DNA of 64,000 nucleotides, from assembly GCA_910579275.1 (NCBI GenBank), contig CAJTTO010000007.1, forward strand, positions 1-64,000. The letters run 5' to 3'. Position numbers and translations under genes: made by a program. Source of the DNA: an uncultured Lachnospiraceae bacterium. GTDB taxonomy: Bacteria; Bacillota; Clostridia; Lachnospirales; Lachnospiraceae. Below, one piece after another: positions 52,101-58,262 of the stretch (position 1 is the stretch's first letter; each line of letters opens with the position of its first letter). Below the pieces are notes generated by a model, which worked only from the letters and a program-made list of their open reading frames with translations, did not search any database and was not told where the DNA came from.

Positions 52101-53371
52101 CCAAGGAAGATGTTTCCCTCGGCTGCCATGATGATTTCCCTGCCCGAATTGATGGTGATGCCGTCCTTTTCGTCCATGGTTATCGATACGGCATTGCAGT
52201 CCTCGTTGTCCGTGCGCTCCCTTGTCGCGGACAGGGTGATGCCCGTGGTGCCGAACCTTATCATCTTGTCCCTGTTTGTGAGTACCTTCTCCTCCGGCTT
52301 CCGCATGTCCGAATGGCTGGTATTTTTGTGGTGGCTCCCAAGGCAGACAATCTTTCCATTGTTCTCGTAATAAATATATACCGTGTCCCCTATGTCGGGC
52401 ATGCAGTAGAAATTGTTGCTGATGCTCGACTCGTAGGGCACCCACGCGGCATTTCCCGGTCCCGCGTCCGTGTCAAACTGCACCTGTATCTCGTTTCCCT
52501 CCACGGCGGTCACTTTACCCTGGAGGATTCCTGAGGAAAATCCGGGCTGCGAGGAAGCCGCCACGGTCGGACGTACACTGTCCGGATATCCGTATCCCAC
52601 CGTGTTTATTATGACGCCGCCCCTGACCGTGATTTCCCCTTTCCGGATGACATGCCTTCCTGCCCTGTCGCCGGCCGACAGGGTAAGTACTCCGGTCTCA
52701 CAGGACATCATGTCCACGTCATATCCTTCCCCGGATCCGGTATTTGCCACCATGGAGGAGAGCTCGGCACCGTCCCTTCCATAGCCGGTGGCTTCACCGA
52801 GGGCATCGCCGCCCTCCTCGCGGAATCCGGTCTCCCCCATGAATATCCTGATGCCGTCTGCCAGGATGTCCGTAAAAAGCACCTTTCCCTGCGCTGCCGC
52901 AATGCGTTTCAAAAACTGCCAGTCCGTCTCGCTGTCCTGACTCAGTACCTGTTTTATGGGCACGTCACTGTCAAGTGTGATGTCCGCACCATATGCCTGA
53001 CAGACTTCTTCCGCGACTCCCTTAAGCGTCTTGGACGGATCCTGAAATGTCTTTTTTACAGGCTTCCTGTCCATCTTTACGGATGCGGTTGCCGCACCGA
53101 CATGTACCTTCTTATAACCGCCCGCCGTCTCAAGCGCCGCGGACGTACAGATACCCGTAAAAAGCTTTGTGCCGTCATCCAGACTGACCGTGACAGGGCT
53201 GTCCTTCAGCCCCCTGACGGCATCTGGACTCGTCCCCTCGTCTGCCTCAAACGTAATGGCAAGCGTTCCGTGCATGCCCTCCATGGAGGTGATTTTCATG
53301 TCCAGCACGGACTGGCATGCGATTCCTGTATTTACTTTTATTTCACCGATTGTTTTTTCATACTTATCCAT
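46163..53371 (-). CDS. VgrG-Rhs-toxin fusion (2402 residues), SitA6-like C-terminal toxin
   Basis: One polypeptide combining four parts. Residues 1-~560 are a VgrG/gpD-like spike with a gp5-type OB domain (GKVTAVEGNEIQVQF, FYCMPDIGDTVYIYY) and beta-helix. Residues ~575-720 are a hydrophobic, glycine-rich stretch (IPGVGDAVGVAKIAGKAFK) and a Lys-rich linker. Residues ~740-2235 are the Rhs shell with dozens of YD repeats. Autocleavage-type GRFLNEDTYYG and DPSGH lead to a ~165-residue toxin with VHHGLPEQF, IHTNN and DWNKVWDDYI, the pattern of SitA6/TIGR02269 toxins. The ATG at 53371 overlaps the stop of the upstream gene. The next gene is the matching immunity protein. Confidence 0.9.
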   Translation of the reverse strand: MDKYEKTIGEIKVNTGIACQSVLDMKITSMEGMHGTLAITFEADEGTSPDAVRGLKDSPVTVSLDDGTKLFTGICTSAALETAGGYKKVHVGAATASVKMDRKPVKKTFQDPSKTLKGVAEEVCQAYGADITLDSDVPIKQVLSQDSETDWQFLKRIAAAQGKVLFTDILADGIRIFMGETGFREEGGDALGEATGYGRDGAELSSMVANTGSGEGYDVDMMSCETGVLTLSAGDRAGRHVIRKGEITVRGGVIINTVGYGYPDSVRPTVAASSQPGFSSGILQGKVTAVEGNEIQVQFDTDAGPGNAAWVPYESSISNNFYCMPDIGDTVYIYYENNGKIVCLGSHHKNTSHSDMRKPEEKVLTNRDKMIRFGTTGITLSATRERTDNEDCNAVSITMDEKDGITINSGREIIMAAEGNIFLGVNVPEDADRMAESGQEKLNKRIKKGKDEFTREGGYLQLIGEQYIGHKLEQLENGIKGNFIYGIVSGLMGKEEEETPDAEQFETGVLTLYGYEGLRLEVGDSSIVMGGDIHIYAEQFQWLGYEQGSHQKEEVPLQDWWETALDGLQLVLDIAGCFPVFGAIPDLINAGVSLMRGDVSGALMSAVAAIPGVGDAVGVAKIAGKAFKASKKLKKMIAIAKGVYMMLQSAYSIYQMRDGWANIIDMMKKGENPFTDPGNVSILINTASSGVMFCRGAKNVSDATGVTGKVKKKLDGAKEKRKQRKAENSKKKNKKGCGDPINVVTGSLTMDYTDLVLHDVLEDFELKRMYESIHTNEGLMLGSKWYLNIETRLTREDMHVTVQKPDMHLEHFTLSDGTWENDRNGDESMALGECPQGYVLRDASTGLKYVYDHDGRILYTEDANGNRSVYEYEGDVLRKLTLACGMSLTFTFRDGKLTETADSVGRTLTYEYDRDLLTAVTFPNGGRICYTYTADGYVHQATDQNGTTYVTTEYDRRGRAVRQSLPTGEEYVLYYDDRNHRNTFTNTKNGQRIIYEYGRQRVPEKSIYDDGTYEEKRYDQWENCIYDRDCNGNETFREYDIRGNLLRESTPDGVTTTYVYDDNGWLLSKSDTVGASETWEYDAKGNTVCHRVRIDGEEYAVTRYTYDNCGRVLTETNPTGNTTRFTYDGSYGEPSMKVLPEGETVWYTYDEAGRLMFESGAEGEFSYGYNRSDDLTSRTDALGNTVRYSYDLLGNLTEIRPPVQAAAGLHGIRYTYDALDRRTCEETPEGNRYVYEYGNEECLTLSIHPNAEAEGKKDGIRYDYDARDRRIRAHYPDGGTERYFHDVNGNLMKRVTPECYDAGTDDGDGYTYTYDCMDRLTSITNPLGEQEAAYAYDHEGRITSYMGAGSGVPCIYTYNYAGWLTSVRKPVDMDGEDGSVRYSLVTYKYDASGNRTEDKRYLDYQTEESAAGKTNAIRYTYNRSNRLIKIADDTGACMEYTYNSVGLVETEQTVLGEDCIQETRYFYDAAGNVTRRCVKLEGDAVYTGQIPYAVTEYAYNANGDIEKITLPGGGEISCRYDNDSRMTEECHDEKDGEIHSRTTYTYDHAGNMVSRTDTEGNTVTYAYDFMDREVLRTSPDGGVSRKEYDLNGRLAREVLPLEHAGRGAFAQGYRYTYDRAGRRLQATAPGGILYEQNTYDAAGNVIRDIDGAAYGFDLSGRRTSVTTPEGSSQTFAYDVSGNLTRTTDSMGYTTRFQTDAWGRVTLVTRADGSHERYTYDHAGNILTATDGEGHTASYAYNCRGLLSTRTDAMGASEHFRYDREGNMVESTDRNGVRLTLTYNMYQSLTGRRSVDGGINEHFGYYPDGKLRYAIGGGMRYDYTYDAMGRLAGKSAGGRSLAAYTYDVGGNRTGLTDLTGKRTEYEYDYADRLRKVYDNGNCQACYTYNPDGTMKALEIGGNSGEGVLYTEYSYDRDRNLTGLKTLVRQGALTGRYGLLTDNHYSYDRAGHRIVKKTLSGEVCYTYDSLYQLTESAYPDKKEKFTYDKAGNRLTRTVERAYGETVREEYTYDNANRLAKRSIYNITVNAQRQEIPETSEMADRIYRYTYDRQGNMLSDGDNTYQYDGMNRLKEINTKAGDIQKNHYDGEGLRAELEENGKLVSFIYDNGKIVTEGTDTNLIRYIRGYDLISSDSTASKTYYHYASNELGSITHITDEEGNILNRYEYDAFGNFVVKKENIRNRFGFTGEQYDPITSQYYLRARFYNPVIGRFLNEDTYYGDGLNLYDYCHNNPVEYVDPSGHWNHICDKKYNELKNKDPKDLTIKEKGQIAKYEFAQKRRQDKALKRTEEQRRRWKEYTGKDPTGEVHHGLPEQFKEWFGDPERGLDVNSGEFYYDLPQSKHRLKDGSGIHTNNSPLGKDWNKVWDDYITKNPNASKQQVLDQLKYMEQTTGIGSYKAVKKGS
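47530..48558. repeat. Long direct repeat of the Rhs core, main copy
   Basis: The counterpart of 43612-44640, within the VgrG-Rhs gene. Near-identity ends where the two tips diverge, though the segment coding the conserved GEGLRAELEENGK region further downstream is again almost identical. It provides long homology for exchange of C-terminal cassettes. Confidence 0.9.
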
Positions 53372-53373
53372 AG

Positions 53374-54147
53374 TCAATCAACAATTATCCTTCTATCTTT
53401 TCTTGCTGCCGCTTCCGGCGCCTTACCCGTCCGAATCTGTCTGAGTATGGCTCCCAGCTGTTTATAGATTTCCTCGTTTGCCAGTTCCCTGTAGCTGTTT
53501 CCCTGTCTTGTAGCTATATAGTGCTGTACTGCCTTGCGCGGAAGCGCCCTGCCGCCGTTTGACAGTACCTGCTGTATGAAGCTTATGTCCCTTGCATCGC
53601 TTACACCATGCTTCATGGCATCCTGTGCAAATCCGTTGAAGACTGCCGGGTTCATACCCTCGCCCCCATATGCTGCCCACTGTGCATGAATCAGGTTGAT
53701 CGTGTCGTATTCTGTGTCAAAGTCCTCATAATTCTGGTATACGGATCGTATGACCGCGCCCCTCTGGAGCTTCACCCTGCACAGTTCCACGGAGTTCCTC
53801 TCCCGCTCGAGCCTTGTACCCATCCTGATGTCAATCTGCCTCTCATTGTAATTCGGGTTTTGTTCCATGTCCGCCACGCACAGTTTTACTGCCTGCCACT
53901 CGTTGGACGGCGATGCCTTGACACTCCCGCCCTCAAAGGTTATTAGGTTTCCATTATGGTAGACAAGCCCCTTTTCCACATAGATTACGCCTTTCTCCCC
54001 ATGTACGTCACATCCTGCCACAACCCCGTCGCTGTAGCCTGTATAAGAGTACTCCGCAAATCCTATGCTGTACTGCATCATCGCATCCAGCATCTCGTGT
54101 GTCAGCATGTTTCCCGCCTTAAATACGGGAATCCTGTAGTCCTTCAT
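53374..54147 (-). CDS. Conserved protein of the injection locus, unknown function (257 aa)
   Basis: Not recognised. The N-terminal half reads as a beta-rich structural domain (FKAGNMLTHEMLDAMMQYSI, YSDGVVAGCDV, GVIYVEKGLVYHNGNLITFE), reminiscent of phage baseplate or fibre attachment domains; the C-terminal half is helical. Its stop overlaps the start of the VgrG-Rhs gene by a few bases, so the two are coupled. A structural role next to the spike is my inference. GGAGG precedes the ATG. Confidence 0.6.
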   Translation of the reverse strand: MKDYRIPVFKAGNMLTHEMLDAMMQYSIGFAEYSYTGYSDGVVAGCDVHGEKGVIYVEKGLVYHNGNLITFEGGSVKASPSNEWQAVKLCVADMEQNPNYNERQIDIRMGTRLERERNSVELCRVKLQRGAVIRSVYQNYEDFDTEYDTINLIHAQWAAYGGEGMNPAVFNGFAQDAMKHGVSDARDISFIQQVLSNGGRALPRKAVQHYIATRQGNSYRELANEEIYKQLGAILRQIRTGKAPEAAARKDRRIIVD

Positions 54148-54168
54148 GTTTTACCTCCATTCCTCCGT

Positions 54169-54837
54169 TTAAAATATTTCAATCTGCTCTAGCTCCATGC
54201 AGTTTCTGTCGTCTATGATGCCGAAGGAAGCCTCATAAAATATTCGCAGGGAATAGTGGAACGGCAGGAACATCTCTGTTGCAAAGTCCGTTACCGCGGT
54301 GTCCAAATCCCGCTGTTTTCTGCCTATATAGAGCAGCAGTTCCTTCGGATTGATGTCATTTTTGTACAGGACACCGTCCCCGAGAACCGTTATGAGTGCC
54401 TTTGCGAACAATGCCACGCTGTCCCCGAGCTTATCCTGTTTCCAGACATAAAACGCCGCCTTGTATTTCCTGTCCCTGTCAAACACATGGAATTTTTTCT
54501 GCACCCGCTCACCATAGGCTCCCTGTTCTATCTGATACCATTTCTGACGGAGTCCGTATTCATTCCGTGTGACGCCGTTTCGCAGTTCCAGCCTGGTAAG
54601 CAGATGCATCATATAGTCATACAGCATCGTGCACACGGAGTCGTCCCTGTCCTCAAGCCGGAAAAGCTGCTGAAAGATATCCCCATACCTGTAAAAGGCA
54701 TTAATCTGTATCTTATCTGTTTCTTCCTGTTTCCGGATGCTTCCGATTACCGATTCACAGTACGGCGAGAAAAAATCCGCCTGTTCATACCGAAGGTTTT
54801 CCTGCCCTTCCATAATACGTTTCCATATATCTTCCAT
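54169..54837 (-). CDS. Conserved protein of the injection locus, unknown function (222 aa)
   Basis: Not recognised. A helical N-terminus (SPYCESVIGSIRKQE) is followed by a mixed region and a C-terminus of aromatic-rich strands (MFLPFHYSLRIFYEASFGII). The ATG at 54837 has AAAGGAGG; in-frame codons upstream overlap the preceding gene and are unlikely. No signal peptide or membrane segment. Its place between the 420-residue protein and the 257-residue protein suggests a cytoplasmic or baseplate-type component. Confidence 0.6.
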   Translation of the reverse strand: MEDIWKRIMEGQENLRYEQADFFSPYCESVIGSIRKQEETDKIQINAFYRYGDIFQQLFRLEDRDDSVCTMLYDYMMHLLTRLELRNGVTRNEYGLRQKWYQIEQGAYGERVQKKFHVFDRDRKYKAAFYVWKQDKLGDSVALFAKALITVLGDGVLYKNDINPKELLLYIGRKQRDLDTAVTDFATEMFLPFHYSLRIFYEASFGIIDDRNCMELEQIEIF

Positions 54838-54878
54838 AAATACCTCCTTTTGACCACATCCTGTGCGGGAAGAACATA

Positions 54879-56141
54879 TTACTTCAGGCTTCCCTTGCAC
54901 AGATACTCGGGATATATGATCTGCATCCTGCTCACCAGATAACTCATGATGTCCCTGTTAAGAACATTTCCAGCATCAACGGGTTCAAATACAAATTGCA
55001 GCCTTTCCTTGCATCTTCGGTGCCTGATTTCCTCCAGCAAAAATGCGTCCATGTCATAGCTCTCGTCACGGAGGGTTTTATCATCCAGTCTGATATCTGT
55101 CAGCCGCAGGCAGTCGTCATATCCCAGACTGCCCACAAAACACTTTGCTTCCGCCACCGTATGTATGGGTCTGTCCATCCCGCCTCCCGTATTGTAAAAC
55201 TGCCTGTAATCAGGCGTTATCATGCCCTTCTCATAGGAAAACTCCCTTAACACCCAGTTGACGGGAGCATTCTCGTCACACTGTATGCGCAGCTCCCCGT
55301 TCAGCATGGACACATCCCACAGCGGGATGTCCCCCCCTACCAGATAATCTTTTTTTACATCCAGTCTCGATTCGTATATGGTATGGAGGTAATGTATCTT
55401 ATCAAGCGCAAATTCAGGATACGAACTGGTCTTAATCTCGATCGTATTGATATTCCACATGGGAACTCTGTCATATTCGACCTCTGACGCATACTCCTCA
55501 AAATCCACGTTTATCCGGTCTATCTCCTCCCCGTTCGGGCATCCGGTCTCCGTGATAAACACATCATACATTTTGTAAATGTATGGCGCACATACGGTAC
55601 GCCAGCTGACACCGTTGTTGATGAACTCAGCATAAAGCTTCTTTAATTCCCCTATGTACTTGTCACACCGCCTTACAGAAAAACGCGCCGGAAATTCTTC
55701 CTCATAGACTGTCCTGACCGTACCCCTGAACACCCTCGGAACGTCGTCAAGATCCTTTAACTTCATATAATCCGCTCCTATGTATATGGTATATACGTAA
55801 TGTTCACGTCCGGCATCCATGCTTTCCATCAGTTCCGCAATGTCGACCTTTTTTTCCTCCATGTCCTCCCGAAGCATCGGTACCATGTTACAGTCTGTCA
55901 CATCTATGCGCCTCTTGTCCTCCAAACCAGTAATGATATGGCAGCCACCTCGATCCGCCTCCTCTTTTCGCAAAAGCTTTTCTTCCAGAAGCCTGTACGC
56001 CTCCTCCACCTGCTCATAAAATGGCAGGAGCGTTTTGCGCATGACCTCCTTCAATTCCTTTCTTTCGTTTAAGTCCTCAACCTCGAGCAGCCTGTCTTCA
56101 ATGTATTTGTGGTAATCAAAATGATCCTCGAAAAAATGCAT
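54879..56141 (-). CDS. Conserved protein of the injection locus, unknown function (420 aa)
   Basis: Not recognised. The first ~65 residues are a charged helix or coiled coil (YIEDRLLEVEDLNERKELKE). A beta-rich middle follows (EHYVYTIYIGADYMKLKD), and the C-terminal half is a mixed alpha/beta body. It is acidic, with no export or membrane segment. Adjacent genes are tightly spaced in the same direction. Similar proteins probably recur in related loci, but I cannot assign a role. Confidence 0.6.
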   Translation of the reverse strand: MHFFEDHFDYHKYIEDRLLEVEDLNERKELKEVMRKTLLPFYEQVEEAYRLLEEKLLRKEEADRGGCHIITGLEDKRRIDVTDCNMVPMLREDMEEKKVDIAELMESMDAGREHYVYTIYIGADYMKLKDLDDVPRVFRGTVRTVYEEEFPARFSVRRCDKYIGELKKLYAEFINNGVSWRTVCAPYIYKMYDVFITETGCPNGEEIDRINVDFEEYASEVEYDRVPMWNINTIEIKTSSYPEFALDKIHYLHTIYESRLDVKKDYLVGGDIPLWDVSMLNGELRIQCDENAPVNWVLREFSYEKGMITPDYRQFYNTGGGMDRPIHTVAEAKCFVGSLGYDDCLRLTDIRLDDKTLRDESYDMDAFLLEEIRHRRCKERLQFVFEPVDAGNVLNRDIMSYLVSRMQIIYPEYLCKGSLK

Positions 56142-56171
56142 TTCCTATATTCCCTCCATCCCATGCAATCA

Positions 56172-58232
56172 CTATATGATCCGGACTACTTCTTCCCTGC
56201 TCTCTCTCTCAAACGCCACCTCAAACTTGCAGGTATGATTTCTGTCCCTTATCTCGTATTTTATGGATTCCCCAGTCTTTAGGATTCCGTTTACACAGTT
56301 TCCGGCCTCCTTCCACCAAGCAATAATGCTTCCCGGTCTCTCCTGAAAGAAATCACGTATCAGGTTTTCCTTGAAATCCTGTGTGTAATGCCGCATAATC
56401 CTTTCCATGTATGTGATTGTCTGCCGGGCGGCTATATGGTCGAGGGAGCTTGGTCTGTATGAGTATGCTCTGTCCGTCAGAGCTATAACCCTGCCAAGCA
56501 TCGGGGCAAACACCATTCCGTTGCTCTCCTTGTATACCCTGTCATACAGCTCCTGCGGATAATCAATAATCTCGTGGAACATCTGTGTGACCGTAATCCG
56601 GTTCTGCCCCTTATCACACAGCTGGTATGCGACTCCCGGCATGTCCGGTTTTACGTTTCTGGGATAGTGTGCTTTCAAAAATGCCGGACACTGGCAGGCA
56701 GCAATCAGCCCTGCTGCAACATAGGATGCTTCCACGTTCAGGTCGTCAAGCCATAGTTTTACGTCCTTTCCCACGATGATTCTCTTGTCCAGTGCGGAAA
56801 ATGTCGTCTCATTCCCAAGAATCAGCATGGCATACTCCTGCGGCATAACCGTAAAATTAGGATAACACGGCACCGCATACTCCCTGCTTCCCATCTGGCG
56901 CAGGAAATCAAACGTGTCACGCCACGGCTCCATTCCCTCCCTGACAAATCCCTTAAAGGTACTTTCCGGCACTGGCTGAGCACTGACAAATATCTGAATC
57001 CTGTATGCGCTCAATATTTCCATAAGCACCATGACATCTGCCTGAAGATTTTTGCCGTACTCTCTGTTTTTGTGTGAAGACTGGAAACGCTCCCTGATAT
57101 TTGCCTGTTTTTTTCCTGCATATTCAATGTTTGGAAGTATGGCAAACCAGATGGTGTCCTCAAAATCGTTTTTTTCGTTCACAGTCTCAAGGTACAGCCT
57201 TAACGTCTCCTTATATCTGTCATTATTTAAAAACTCCGGACGGCAGTTTGTGATTAAGAGTCGTGGCGGCATTGCCTGTGTCTCCGTGTTCTCCGCTTTC
57301 TTGTCTGTACTGTTTAATGCCGGAGTGTACTGGTCAAAATAGCTTCTGATTCCAAGAAGGACTTCCATGAGCGGCTTTGCTGCCCACCAGAATTCACGCA
57401 GCATGCGCGTGTAAAAACCAAGATACTGGCTATAATACTCCTGAATCAGCGGCCTGTTTTCCTCGCCCGGCGTACATGCCATACTTAGCATTATCAGCAT
57501 AAGGTTCCTGTTTGACAGTTCTTCCACCTCGATATGCTCCCGCAGAAAATTCAGATAATTATTGCGTTCCTTCCGTGTGCAGCTACTCCATGTCAGGAAA
57601 CGCTGCGATATCTGCACCGGATGTACCTGACAGTCCCCCTGCGTTCCAAGAATAAAGCATGCACTGTTGTCGCAAGTCTCAATCTTAGCAATATATGAAG
57701 ATACCTGACGCAGAAATGTTTTGATCAAAAATATTCCGTCATCATACTCTGAAATCAGCCAGTCCAGTATCTTCTCCGCATTATGGTATAGACCCTTGTT
57801 CACATTGGTTACCAGCTCGTCACGTTTTTCAAGAAATTTTTCCGCTGTATCGGACGGGAGAATATTGTCAGAAAAATCCTGAAATGAAGATAATACATAC
57901 TTTTTTTGTTTTTTGTCATCCATCAGCCTTACTAGTTCCTCAAAAAAACCTTCTTCTCTGCAAAGCGGCAGCGCCACATATCCCTCCGCTTTTTGCGGGA
58001 GTGTCCTTGAAAACCTGACCTCAAACCTGTCCGTGTCCAGCCGCATGTAAATTTCCGGTTGAAATTTTTCCATCAGTTCCTTAAAGCTTGTCACCTCGAG
58101 ACACTGCCTGACCTCTGCCACTTCGTCGTCTGTCAGGCTCTCCCTCTGTTCCTGCTGTCTGATTATTGATATAATGTTCTCTTTCCTGCTGTTCAATTCC
58201 TCAAACAGTATCGTCCTGTTCGTCTGTTCCAT
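56172..58232 (-). CDS. Large conserved protein of the injection locus, possibly sheath-like (686 aa)
   Basis: Not recognised with certainty. The C-terminal ~200 residues combine AVPCYPNFTVMP, VGKDVKLWLDDLNVEASYVA, DHIAARQTITYMERIMRHYT and a final strand (CKFEVAFERESREEVVRII). That order resembles contractile-sheath proteins, where an N-terminal-arm strand and a closing strand interlock, but the evidence is weak and no tube gene is in view. The N-terminal half is helical. Any role as sheath, baseplate or adaptor is inference. GAAAGGA precedes the ATG. Confidence 0.55.
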   Translation of the reverse strand: MEQTNRTILFEELNSRKENIISIIRQQEQRESLTDDEVAEVRQCLEVTSFKELMEKFQPEIYMRLDTDRFEVRFSRTLPQKAEGYVALPLCREEGFFEELVRLMDDKKQKKYVLSSFQDFSDNILPSDTAEKFLEKRDELVTNVNKGLYHNAEKILDWLISEYDDGIFLIKTFLRQVSSYIAKIETCDNSACFILGTQGDCQVHPVQISQRFLTWSSCTRKERNNYLNFLREHIEVEELSNRNLMLIMLSMACTPGEENRPLIQEYYSQYLGFYTRMLREFWWAAKPLMEVLLGIRSYFDQYTPALNSTDKKAENTETQAMPPRLLITNCRPEFLNNDRYKETLRLYLETVNEKNDFEDTIWFAILPNIEYAGKKQANIRERFQSSHKNREYGKNLQADVMVLMEILSAYRIQIFVSAQPVPESTFKGFVREGMEPWRDTFDFLRQMGSREYAVPCYPNFTVMPQEYAMLILGNETTFSALDKRIIVGKDVKLWLDDLNVEASYVAAGLIAACQCPAFLKAHYPRNVKPDMPGVAYQLCDKGQNRITVTQMFHEIIDYPQELYDRVYKESNGMVFAPMLGRVIALTDRAYSYRPSSLDHIAARQTITYMERIMRHYTQDFKENLIRDFFQERPGSIIAWWKEAGNCVNGILKTGESIKYEIRDRNHTCKFEVAFERESREEVVRII

Positions 58233-58262
58233 CTCTATCCTTTCTCCCCCTTGCAGCCCCTG

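Noticed and set aside
42239..53371. Possible tandem-repeat array or CRISPR-like periodicity
   Set aside because: The periodic pattern is the YD repeats of Rhs proteins at the codon level; there are no identical repeats with unique spacers.
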